64,000 nt of DNA from Ophiosphaerella korrae (Eukaryota > Ascomycota > Dothideomycetes > Pleosporales > Phaeosphaeriaceae): assembly GCA_028456385.1 (NCBI GenBank), contig JALNQF010000221.1, positions 1 through 64,000 of the forward strand, given 5' to 3'. This document shows positions 14,731-24,868 of this stretch, piece by piece. Under the pieces are notes generated by a model. The model did no database searches. It was given only the letters and a program-made list of their open reading frames with translations, and was not told where the DNA came from. A program made the position numbers and the translations under genes. Position 1 is the first letter of the stretch, and each line of letters opens with the position of its first letter.

Positions 14731-15044
14731 TTATCTCTTCTTTCTCTAGACTTTATCTTAAAGACCTAAAGTAGAGCGCAATTACTATAGTACTACTAGA
14801 TAACTACTATAAGCTTGTAGCATAGTACTATAGACCTATTACGTTATTATATAAAGGAGTAGTAACGTAATACTTTATTACTATAGTAATAGATAAAGCT
14901 ACGTACTATATACTAGACCTCTAGTAAGTAATAGTAATAAGGTAAGCTTTGCACCTTAGCTAAAGTTAAAGGAGATATTTAGCTAGCTTTAGCTAGCCTA
15001 AGAATAGAGACGTACTTAAACTTAGGCTATATTAGGTATACTCT

Positions 15045-15214
15045 ATAAGGCTAGGCTCTATACTACTAGACTAGACGTAACTCTAAAAGAGGTATAGTAT
15101 ACCTAATAAGTATACTAGGTATAGAATAGTATATATATATACTAGGGATACTTGTAGTAGGCTTAGGGCTAGCCTATAGCTAGCTAAGGGTTGTATAGAA
15201 AAGTACCTATAATA
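15045..15214 (+). repeat. 170-bp direct repeat, copy 2
   Basis: Second copy of the 14561-14730 repeat, in the same orientation and of the same length, at an offset of 484 bp. Confidence 0.7.
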
Positions 15215-16045
15215 ATATAAGAAAAGAGCTAGCTATTAAAAATTAATAAGTAAGAGAAGAATTTAGTAAGTAAAGATACGTTAAGTAAAAGAACTATTAT
15301 AGAAAGGTAAAAACTACTATAGCTTATAAAACGTACGTAAAAAAAAATAGTAAGAAAATAAGTAGCTACTACTATAAGCTATATAACACGTCTATATAAA
15401 AATTTTATTAAATAACCTAGAAACTATATAAATACTCTACGAATAACCCCTTAGATATTAGATCTAAAGCCCTTAGGAGAAAGGTATTATAAGTAGAAGA
15501 TAAGAGTAGTATCTTTAAAGTTCTAAGCTATAGACGCTCTAAAATAAAAACAATAGCTAATATAAGGAAATAGAGGCGGCGTAACTTAAGCTTTATATAG
15601 GTAATAGCGCTAATAAGGCTAGCGTTCCTTTAGGGTAAGCTTAAGTAGGTTATAGCTATAGCTAGAGTTAGATTAGTAGTTTGTAGACAATATATAGTAA
15701 TTAATACCTAAAGGGCTATAAGTTATTTAAGGGGAAGAAAGCTATTAAAGACTTAATATCTTTATTCTCTTTTATTAATATTAATGTTTTAGCTAGAAGG
15801 CCTAAGTTGCTCTCTAACTATATATATAGTTAGCGCTAGATACTAGACTATTTATAAGGTAAGGCTAAATTGTAAATCTAAATTATTTTAGATCTAATAG
15901 TTTAAGTACCTTATAGCTAATAAAATAGGAAAGGGGTTTGTAGGTTAAGGTAGGTTTTACTCTCTCTCTAAGCTAGAAGCTCTTAATTAAGTATAGTAGC
16001 TTAATAAGACTAAGCTCTATATAAAAAAAGAGGTATATAGTAGAG

Positions 16046-16298
16046 TATTATAAAGAAAGGAATAGTAAAAAGAGGGTAGGTAGTTACTAAGGAAATACGA
16101 GTACTAAGGGCTTATAAAGAGGCGAACTATTAAGGAGGAGAGGTAGAGGAGGGTAGCTAATAGGCCCTTAGGTTGCAGGATATAACTTATAGGAGGGCGA
16201 ATAATGTTTAGAGTTAGATTAGCTAATAAAGTTCAAGATCCCTAAGACCGATAAGCCCTTAGGCCCTAAATCTGTATCGGGCACACAACCCTACAACA
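16046..16298 (+). repeat. 3' LTR of the 11.2-kb element
   Basis: Partner of 5076-5328. This copy keeps more C and G, especially in its last 100 bp (ending ccctacaaca), so it is closer to the ancestral LTR. RIP damage therefore declines toward the border with unique DNA. Confidence 0.8.
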
Positions 16299-17690
16299 CT
16301 ATAAGCCTCTAACTCTAATTTAAAAGCTAGTCTTATCTATATTATAGTAGTTAGCGCGCTAGATACTATATTTTATTATAAGCTCCTTTAACTCTATAAA
16401 ATAGTTAGTATAGACGTTAAGCTATACGCTTGTAAGCCTCGCAAGCTCTTAAGGCTTCTAGTAGACTCTATAGTAGTTAGGATTTTGCTTAAGCTAGCGC
16501 GCGATAAAGTGCTAGCTAAGTAGAAGAGCTTAACTAGATAGATTGTTGTTATCTAAGATACTCTAGATAGTACTTTGTAGCTATAGTACTAGAGCTAGCA
16601 TGTGTAACTAATTACAGCGAGCAATATATTATCTTATAGTCTCCTCCTACGCAGTATTGAGACGTCTATTTGTAGCTAGGCGCGAGATTTTTAAGTCGAC
16701 GCCTTTAAGTCAGTGTTCTAGTCGCTTAACTAGCACATTGTAATCGCGCGATAACTATGCAAAATTAGGTTTCTTTGACGCGTCTAAAGACGCTATGCAG
16801 AGCTCGATACGCTTCTCGACATTACTGTAACTTCTGTATCGCGAAAACATTGCGGCGTGGCGAAAAAACGCGTGTAGGAGATGAAAAGTTGATAAAACCG
16901 GTCGTTGAGCTAGTATCAGTCGTTGAGCTGTCCACGGCCAAGGTGCGGAGCACCTTGGCCAGTGCGGCGAGTATAGAAAAGCGTGATACAACATTAGGGT
17001 AGAACGAAACACGAACTCCATCCACTCCGTACTTTCAATCAATTATTTCTGCACCAAAACAAGCCTAAATCATGCCGCTAAATCTCCGAAAACCGTACAA
17101 TTACGAGAGAACAAAATTCGAAAAATTGCTAAAACAACGCGCAAAGAAATAGGTGCAGTGCAGCGTGCGTTTGTAGCTTGTATAGAATATCCCTCGCACT
17201 GTTCGCGTTCTATCTACCGTAGTCTTTCATCTCCGACTGTCCTAGTGACCACGGCTGTGGTTCTATCATCGAACTGGAAGCCCAGCTCCCGGATCTGCGG
17301 ACTGAATTACTTACCCAACCTACTTCAAGGAGACTGACCGAACTTCGAACTTGATTCTACAAATCAACGTAGAAACATCTGAAATCAAGAACCGCAACGT
17401 GGGAGAGGAAGGCTAGATCACAGAGGAGGCGGAAATGGAATTAATAGCTCAAAGTAAGCCGCTCGTCTCTTGCTTTATACTACTTAATTACAAAAGCCGT
17501 ATATAAAAGTTATAAGTTCTATTTTACTTATTAACTATGCTAAGTTTTTCTTTGATATATCGCTTATGAAGGGTAGCAGTAGCGAGTATTAAGTCTTGTT
17601 TGGTGCTGTAGGCTTCTCAACACGCGCATGTCTTCTATGCATCTATCAAACTACTACCACTAAGCGGAATCATCAAGTAGTTCCTTTCAC
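16299..17690. other. Border region without recognisable gene
   Basis: The sequence moves from AT-rich to normal composition. Short overlapping frames at about 16755-17042 exist on both strands but resemble no family I know. A perfect 11-bp inverted repeat with a 3-nt loop sits at 16936-16960. A TATA-like AT stretch lies near 17490-17560. No confident gene. Confidence 0.5.
16936..16960. other. Perfect hairpin GGCCAAGGTGC/GCACCTTGGCC
   Basis: An 11-bp GC-rich stem with the 3-nt loop GGA. The stem is uninterrupted and stands out from the surrounding AT-richer border DNA. Its function is unknown; it may be a relic of a transposon end or a hairpin in a transcript. Confidence 0.6.
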
Positions 17691-17696
17691 TCTTCT

Positions 17697-17985
17697 TTAT
17701 AAGCCCCCCTCCTTGCACTTCTTTTCATATGCTTTCAGGTCCCTCATCATCATTTCAACCAACTCTTCCATCTTCCTCTGCTGTTCCTCATCCAACACAT
17801 TATCTCCTTCTTGATGAAGCGCATTCCAGTAAATATCATCAACATCCAGGCTCTTCCTAATCCCGTAATCGAACCAAAACCGACCACTCTTCTAGGATTC
17901 TCGCATCTGAGCCGAGAGTTTGGGTTCTGTTGGTGGCGATCTTGCCTCCACTTGCTCCAAGGTGCGAAGGAACTGCTCCAGTCTG
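17697..17985 (-). pseudogene. Short relic of an unidentified gene
   Basis: On the minus strand one frame reads as a charged, helix-prone protein tail: ...LEQVEARSPP, then after one in-frame TAG, FWFDYGIRKSLDVDDIYWNA and a Glu/Lys-rich end ending at TAA (17697-17699). Amino-acid composition looks coding, but no start codon or upstream domain is present and the frame is closed by stops at its 5' side. I do not recognise the family. It could be the last exon of a decayed gene or a chance frame. Confidence 0.3.
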
Positions 17986-18799
17986 GGTCCGTAGCGGGTC
18001 AGAAATTAGAGACTGACGTTTGGTAGACTTCAAAAGTGTAGAAGTCCATCTAACTCCCGCTAGTCCATAACATTCTCAGCATTGTTCTCGAAACTAGCTT
18101 ATCCATTCACATCAGAGATTGAGCGATTGCGAAATGACATCGGGGGTTAGAGCTTTCGAAAGCAATTTCGCTGTTCCATATATTTCTTTAATAAGTATTG
18201 TGGCATACTAGGATGCACGTAGAAGTAGGAGGCAGGTGGCGACCCGCAGTCGGCGAGTTGAGTTAAAACTTATAGGTTGAGTGACTATAATACGAGTCGG
18301 TGTTGGTGCTGGTTGCTATCTACTCTATCTGATCTTCCTCGGAGCCTACACAGAGCCGCAAGGCTAACCTAAGCCTCCCCGATCACGTGCGTTTCTACTA
18401 CACCACAGTATATAAGGGTAAAGGTTTTAACAACTTCTTTAAACCGTAATATCTTAATATACTAAAGATTAAAAATTAGAGTATAAACTAAGCGAGTTAA
18501 CTAAGCTTTTAGTGCGCCCTTCCGAGCTGCAACCTACCCTAGTCTTAGGGTAGGTAGGCCTTCCCGGGATTAGATTTTGCAAGGGAACTACAATCCGTGA
18601 TTGGACTTAATCCTTGATGCCGCTAGACCCACCTACTTGAATTATCTCTGAGACCATAGTAAGCGATCTAAACTTTTCACGAGTGACTGTACGGTAGTTA
18701 ACTTTCGGGCCAACCTGACCTCCGAGTAGCGAGTAGGACGTTTCAACAATAGCAGGCGTAAGAGTTCGCTACACCAATCCGAGCACGGAGTACGTTCCC
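17986..18799. other. Intergenic, degenerate
   Basis: Contains a small AT-rich RIP-like patch (about 18405-18500) and a 9-bp inverted repeat with a 4-nt loop (CCTACCCTA/TAGGGTAGG, 18533-18554). No gene was recognised. The upstream end of the F-box frame (from 18737) lies here. Confidence 0.5.
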
Positions 18800-20113
18800 T
18801 CAGAACTCAGCATAGAAATACTTGAGCGTATCTCTAAGAACGATCTTAAATCCCTCCGGCTGGTATCAAAGAAGCTTAATGTACTCTCTTCCCCTTTACT
18901 GTTCACCAGAGTATATGCCTCTCTCCACCTCAAAGATCTCGAAGTACTTTCTGCAGTATCTGCACACCCGAAACTGAGCCTATTCGTCCAGGAAGTCGTC
19001 TATTCTGGTGTCCTCTTCCACCGATCTGAAATCAGAGCGGAGAGAATCGTATCCGATGAGCGACTTTCGCAACTTTCGCAACACGAATTCGAGCAGGGTC
19101 GAGAATACTATCGTCAGCAAATTGAAGAAAACGGTATGACTCTACAGGAAAGAAAAGATGCCGCAATTATCTCTGCTGCTCTTTCTCGAATGCCGAATGT
19201 CCGAATAGTTACGCTCACGGATCACTGGAATCCTACAAGAGATCTTTTGGGCGATTGTTGGTGGTCCGAACGGTTTTTCGGGTGCGTGGATATTCCAGAT
19301 GGCGCCCGATTCGGCGGACCACTGTCTCGAGGTTATCCCTGCTACGTGAAGGAGCCGTGCAGACTTCCCCTACGCATAGAAGACCGTAAAACTGGTGGTA
19401 TGAACATAGATCATGGTTTTAGGGTTATATGCCGGGCACTTTCAATCGCAAACGCGCGTGTCCGAATGCTCCCTATCGACTATTTCAACGACCCACCAGG
19501 TTTTTTTTCCGGCCGATTAACAGGTAGGATCTCACCAGACTCGTTCAATATGTCGCGACGTGATCTCGCCCATTCCTGCAATGCATTCCGGTATCTTCAC
19601 AAAGTAGCTTTCAACCTCTGGATGCAGGATGGATGGAATATTCTTATGCAAGGGAACCTGACAAAATTACTCGCTGCAGCGGAAGAGCTGGAGGAGTTGA
19701 CAATCGACTTTAATCGCAGGGTGGATGATATACCTCTAGAGAAATTCCTCGGTAGTCTAACCTGGCCTCGCCTGCGCCCTATACGACCCTATCGGAAGGA
19801 AATGAACCAAGAGGAGTTTGTGGGCCTACTTAAGCAGCATTCTAAGGCGCTTAAGGTTCTGTGCCTTGACTTCGTCAATCTCAAGAGTGGGACCTGGTTG
19901 GGCACAGCGGAAGAAATACACGGCCGGTTAGTTCCAGAGTCAATTTCACTCTGCAAGTTGGGCGAGTGTGTAGACTCTTGGAATGTTAGGAAAGTTAAAA
20001 CTGAACATTCGGAGGATTACATTCTTCATGGCATGTCGGATGCTATCTACGAGCCCAACTACCGTCCCAATGCACCAACCCACTTCACTTCTGCTTCTAT
20101 TGTATACTATTAG
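18800..20113 (+). CDS. F-box protein (5' end lacks an ATG)
   Basis: An uninterrupted frame runs from the stop at 18734-18736 to the TAG after 20110. Its first in-frame ATG is at 19136, which would give 325 residues. The frame upstream of that ATG is clearly coding and carries an F-box-like start: SELSIEILERIS..DLKSLRLVSKKLN...PLLFTRVY, then a helical stretch typical of large fungal F-box families. F-box proteins bind Skp1 and select substrates for SCF ubiquitin ligases. The C-terminal part (LEELTIDFNR..., VLCLDFVNL) resembles the weak leucine-rich tails of that group. Either an unseen upstream exon supplies the start or the gene has lost its 5' end. Its position beside the RIP block and an adjacent pseudogene favours decay. 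Confidence 0.65.
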   Translation, partial: SELSIEILERISKNDLKSLRLVSKKLNVLSSPLLFTRVYASLHLKDLEVLSAVSAHPKLSLFVQEVVYSGVLFHRSEIRAERIVSDERLSQLSQHEFEQGREYYRQQIEENGMTLQERKDAAIISAALSRMPNVRIVTLTDHWNPTRDLLGDCWWSERFFGCVDIPDGARFGGPLSRGYPCYVKEPCRLPLRIEDRKTGGMNIDHGFRVICRALSIANARVRMLPIDYFNDPPGFFSGRLTGRISPDSFNMSRRDLAHSCNAFRYLHKVAFNLWMQDGWNILMQGNLTKLLAAAEELEELTIDFNRRVDDIPLEKFLGSLTWPRLRPIRPYRKEMNQEEFVGLLKQHSKALKVLCLDFVNLKSGTWLGTAEEIHGRLVPESISLCKLGECVDSWNVRKVKTEHSEDYILHGMSDAIYEPNYRPNAPTHFTSASIVYY

Positions 20114-20639
20114 GCCCATTTCGAGTAAAGTGTTCTCTATATTGAGGAAGTTCCAGCCAAGCAACAAAAATATGGGAGACAGTGACTCCGTCGTTGAAAC
20201 GCCTGAATATTGTGAAGAGCCTCCGAAGAGAAATAACTTGCTCGAACAATATTTCTCGTAAGTGCTCACGGGTAGGACGTGTAAAGCAAAGGCTGAATGA
20301 AACAGCGCCCTTCGTGATACTGTTGATGAGCACAGGGAGGCTGAGACAAATCTTGTTGTGACTGTTAGTAACCCCGAAACACCCACTGAGGGTATCTTGG
20401 TAGAGAATATATACAGAATTGAGCGTGATATCAGTGGCAATGGGAATACCGTGTAGAGAGAATAACTCTTTAGTGTTCTTAGAAGACAGAAAAGGGATCG
20501 ATACAGTAAGCAAAACACTAGGTTCTATTAGAGATCTCAAGGACAGTGGCAAGCATCCCCCCGTGCGAGAGCTGGGAAATTATGCGCCCATAGTCTTCCG
20601 TAGATACTACTAAAAAAAAAGTTATTCTTTGCTTCAAGC

Positions 20640-21837
20640 TAGATAAATTTTTCCCAGTCGGCGAGTCGACCACTTTTGAAGCCATGTCAAAGTACCCCGG
20701 ACTTAACATCATCAACATTCGACGGACCGTGAGGCACGCTATTCTAAACCACAAATTTTTGAGGAAAAGTTGCCCGGCGTTATAGCTCATTCCGCTCTCA
20801 CGGCTATATTGGCGAAGGACAATCTGGCGCGGAATGCAATGATTGTCAGGCTTGAAGAATTTTGGCCGGCTGCAGTGAAGGTAATGCTCTAAGCAGAACA
20901 AAAAGTACTCATGTTAACTCAGAGAGACCGCCAACGCTTTAGAAAAGTGGCCAAACTCGGGAGAGGCCAACGAAACCGTAAGCAGGACCTGCCAATCACA
21001 ACGCAGCCCGAATGTTGCTGAAATTATCAGGCATTTTCTCTTGCAAACAACTACAATAAGAGTATTTACGATATCTTCACGGACGATTCGGCAAGAGAGC
21101 GCTTCGCTATGTTCTTCAATGAAGTTAACGAGTCAGCCGGTTTTTTGTTGGAAAACTATCCATGGAAGAGCCATAACACGTTCGCTGACGTCGGAGGCTC
21201 ATACGGCCGCGTCGCGATAAGCATTACCGAAGGGTTTCCGAATGTGAAATGCATCGTGCAAGGTCTCCCAGATGTCGTCGAGAAAGGAAGAGCCAGGCTT
21301 CCCGAGAAATTCAAAGATAGAGTCGAGTTCATGGCATAGTGAGTTTGGATATCCCAAAATGGCTTTTGTACAGAAGATGGTGTACTGACATTTTTTTGTA
21401 ACGACTTCTTCACACTGAGCAGCCGGTGTCTGCAGATGTGTACTATTTCCAAGTCTATCTCCCATGACTGGAGCGACAAATACTGGATTAAAATTCTTCA
21501 TAATATGATTCCCGCATTAAATAATGGCGCACGAATCATCATCTATGAGAGTGTTCTCCCGGATGTCTACACACTACCAACCGCAGCCGCCAAGAAAGTA
21601 ATGTAAATCCTCGTACAGCCGCCATGTAGGAATTTGTTTAACGCAATTAGAAACATGGATATGGTGATGCTACAGCTTCCCAATGCTCGACAACGAGAGA
21701 TGCATGAATGGGAAGTGCTGTTTCAACGGGCAGATACACGATTCCGTTATGTCGGTGCGAAGCAACCAACTGGCTCTACTAAGTGGATTATCGAGGCTGA
21801 GTGGCGGACGTGGGGAGAGTGTTCTCAAATGCTGTGA
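20640..21837 (+). pseudogene. O-methyltransferase pseudogene (secondary-metabolism type)
   Basis: Segments in shifting frames spell a fungal SAM-dependent O-methyltransferase (Methyltransf_2 family). An N-terminal winged-helix part lies at 20650-20890 (VGESTTFEAM..., then after a shift GVIAHSALTAILAKDN). Next come SIYDIFTDDSARERFAMFF (from 21061) and the SAM motif TFADVGGSYGRVAIS. A probable intron starts GTGAGT at 21340. Then the catalytic region HDWSDKYWIKIL...ARIIIYESVLP is followed by a second intron (from about 21599, acceptor near 21630) and a normal C-terminus ending at 21837. At least two frameshifts (near 20765 and 21410-21465) break it. Such enzymes methylate phenols in polyketide pathways. 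No partner biosynthetic gene is visible nearby. Confidence 0.8.
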
Positions 21838-22980
21838 AAAAATTGGCCTTCAGGTTCAGCAGGTCATTCATAGGCGAAAGAGTTGCACATTTGGAAAGAT
21901 GCTCACGACTAACTGCAAGGTTGGGACTTAAATGAGAAATTGTCAGACTATTCAGAACCATACACATGGAGACGTGTATATTTTACTTAGGACGCTGTGT
22001 GGATGCCTGCCGAGTGATACCAATCATGGCGAGAGCTGACTGGCTGTCAGGATATTAAAAGATCGGTGTGCCGCACGATCAAGTTAAAGGCTTCACTGTT
22101 TCCACCACTCCAGCAGCACCCTCAACATTTTTACTCCACAGAAATTTTTCTTTTCCTTCTCTTTACACTCGCGATATTGTTGCTTCGCGCCTTACTTGGG
22201 CTGGGTAAATAGATCGGAAATACGTCTAAAATTTTCTTTTACGCCCACAGCTTGTAGTTATTTCGAAAAGGGTATAGCAAAGTAGGTGCGAGAAAGGACA
22301 AGCTGCGACTCAACAACTAAAACATCTCATCGTTCGAAAATGGAATCTATTCTCTCTGGACGACTGCCATTGGCGGCATAGATTTTTTCCGCCCAATTTA
22401 TGAAGGATTCTGTGTCTCTTCCTAAAGATACCGTTCGTCTGACGGCATCCGTATGGCATACGGATTCATACATTCATACACTGGAATGGACATAGCGGAG
22501 GAGAGAAACCGTCAGTCTGGCTTGTAGGCTAGACAGCTCGATCACAACACTAGTAGATAAAGATGAACTTTTATCCTACATTTTGAAACTAACATTGCTA
22601 AAGACTGTCCATCGCAACCTTTATACGAAGAAACAATTCATACACTCTATATGAAGTTTCAGTGCGCTGACAAAGTTGATGGTGTAGGCTGTCTCAATTA
22701 GATCACTAGCACTAGATATATCATGATAACGCATATCAAGACTCATATTCACTCTTCATTTTCCATTTGATGATCGAACTTAGTTACAAGCGCTACTACA
22801 CGAGCTTTTGTACTACAGCGGCTTGCAGATTCAGCTTGAAGATCGGACGCTAAGACGGAGACAAGCTCGTCCGGCCCAGGCAAAGTGAACACCGGGTGTC
22901 AAAGCGGACAAGCTGTCAGAGCTCAGTCGTCAGCATCTACAGGCCTAACGCGAAGGGCAAAGGAATAATGTAGCGTCTGA

Positions 22981-23006
22981 AAAAAAAAAAAAAAAAAAAA
23001 AAAAAA
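22981..23006. repeat. Poly(A) tract, 26 bp
   Basis: Uninterrupted run of A on the plus strand. It could be a retroposon tail or simple replication slippage; no adjacent retroposon body or target duplication was recognised. Confidence 0.7.
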
Positions 23007-24777
23007 CCCCTGAATGTTACGCACGATGCTAAAGTTTATGTAACTATTGGATAGAACTATTGCTATATAATGTGCCTTGTTTGGGCCGTTCTTATTGAAG
23101 ATGTTAGCTGCGAGTGTACATAGGTATTCGCATTTTAGCAACCTTGTTGAGAGATGGTCAACTTCCAACAAACCTAGGAACCAAGGTACAATCCATGTCC
23201 ATACCAAATGTCCGTCGCTGTGCCATACATAGGCATTAAGGTTTTTATTATGCGGTCGATATCACATAGTAGGCTAATACAACTCTATATTTACAAAAAA
23301 TGCACTACATCCATCCTCCATCACGCATGCAATTACGTATATCTAGGGATCGGTTCACCGGATGGCATAATGCGGACCGATTTTGCTGTACAATCTTGCA
23401 GGGCGTGCCGACCTGGGATGGCTACTTTGTTGATTGGGGCTACTGTCCTAGTTACTACAAACATTCGCCACTTCTATGGGCAGCTCACGGTCTAATTATC
23501 TGTCTACATAGCCTATTTGGAGCAATGCCTTGATGTAGCACTCTACCTTGCAGTATAAGCGTGCGGAAACCTTTGACTGTAGAGAATTTGTGTTCCGTAG
23601 GTAATCCCGGAGAAAGCTCAAGTGCACCCGCAGCCTGCCCATGTAGTTAGTAAAGAGGGAATGCATTAAATGATTGCAGCCCAAAGTAATACCTAATCCC
23701 CGACGATTTAGAATAGGTATGTGTGAGTATACATGAAACTGTTCAAGTGCTGGATTTAGTTCGAGGAATAGTTTAGGAGATAAACAGCGCTGTCCGGAAC
23801 CTACAGAGTATGAAAGCATATTTCTTTTGCAAAGGTCAGAATGGCGTAGAATATAGAATGCTTAAAGCTTTCTTCATCCTGGCCAAAGAAATAAAAGCCA
23901 TGATCTTGTGAACGATGGCTACCAGTGCTTCACGCAGGAATAAAACCCTGCCAATCAAGAACTAAAAGTTCTAGAAATCAATTCAGAGGACGGAGTCACA
24001 GAAGGCTTACTAGAATGACCGCATAGCTGCGGCTTAATGCATTTCTTTTATTATATAGAATCAATTCAAGTACTTCTAAAGCTTTACTGAATGGTTTACA
24101 GCCATTTACTTCGCTTGCATCCACAATCAACAACGTAAGGCACAGACTATTCGGCCCCCCCCCCCTATCCCTAAACATATTGTGATTTAATCGTTTACAC
24201 CACTCTCTCTACACCATAGACGAGATAAGAAGACCCCGTAGCGTTAAACTCATCCAAAGCACCAATATAGCATTGTTGACATTGTTAGACAGCAAAGATA
24301 CACACTTGTCACAACATTTTTTTGAGCACGCGCTAACATCTAGAAGTAATTCTCACATTACGGTATGCATACTATGATAACTGGGTTGTATTCGGCCTGA
24401 ATAGAAAGTATTTGACTTGTCTGTATCGCACAGGCAAACTGCACAATACGACAATTAGAATCTAATTACTGGACCCAATAACTTCCAGCTTAAAATGTAG
24501 TGATGTGACTAGGTGTTACAGGGTAAACTAGAACCTATTAAAGCAACCCTATCACCAAACACCTAACTTCACTTCATCCAACCATCCCTAAACCCTCACC
24601 CAATACACACGACACATCACCACGCGTCACTCCGCGCTCAAGCACACCCCATATCGAAAACGAAGAATAAAATAGTGGATATCCAAACGTAACACAGCCC
24701 TAAAATGTAAAATGCTCGCCATGCAAGTTTCATACTCGAGAAAAGTCATCACCCAAACACCATCCGATCCTACCCCA

Positions 24778-24811
24778 AAACCGAACCGAACCGAACCAAA
24801 CCAAACCAAAC
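24778..24811. repeat. Pentanucleotide microsatellite (CCGAA/CCAAA)n
   Basis: About six to seven 5-bp units, first CCGAA then CCAAA, downstream of the IQGAP-like stop codon. Confidence 0.7.
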
Positions 24812-24868
24812 CTAATCCAACCCGCAAAAAAAAACCCCCATAACCCCTCAATCCCTCCATCTCCGCAC

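Larger units (their letters stand above)
5076..16298 (+). mobile_element. 11.2-kb RIP-degraded LTR retrotransposon (Gypsy-type)
   Basis: The element is bounded by two aligned 253-bp LTRs in the same orientation. Between them the plus strand retains a Gypsy-like polyprotein of a type common in filamentous ascomycetes. An aspartic-protease-like segment lies near 8600-8690. Reverse transcriptase runs from about 9490, with a relic of the S-YSSPVVLVKKKDGG region, then RTNSVTIRDVNL near 9656-9690, and the catalytic motif now reading YIDN near 9935-9970. An RNase H-like region follows (about 10350-10800), and the C-terminal pol tail (NKYNNRLQEA...) lies near 11030-11340. Every frame is closed by stops. 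A younger solo LTR is inserted at 13140-13570. At 11.2 kb it is long for the superfamily, so further nested insertions are likely. Confidence 0.75.
1..16600. repeat. AT-rich RIP-type repeat block
   Basis: This block is dominated by the words TA, CTA, TAG and TATA, with very few CpA or TpG steps and stop codons in all frames, so almost no reading frame exceeds 60 codons. That composition is the established footprint of repeat-induced point mutation (CpA to TpA on both strands). Traces of reverse transcriptase, integrase and LTRs inside it (listed separately) show that the substrate was retrotransposons. The only island of ordinary base composition is the solo LTR at 13140-13570. From about 16.2 kb the mutation density falls off and normal sequence begins near 16.6 kb. 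Confidence 0.9.
21838..24868. other. Gene-free 3-kb spacer
   Basis: No gene family was recognised on either strand. Landmarks are a 26-A homopolymer at about 22981-23006, a short C run near 24156-24165, and a CCGAA/CCAAA pentanucleotide microsatellite at 24778-24811 just past the 3' end of the IQGAP-like gene. Frames up to 107 codons exist but lack recognisable motifs. Confidence 0.5.

Noticed and set aside
16755..17042. Overlapping frames on both strands in the border region
   Set aside because: Three mutually overlapping frames, none with a recognisable domain or codon pattern; likely chance.
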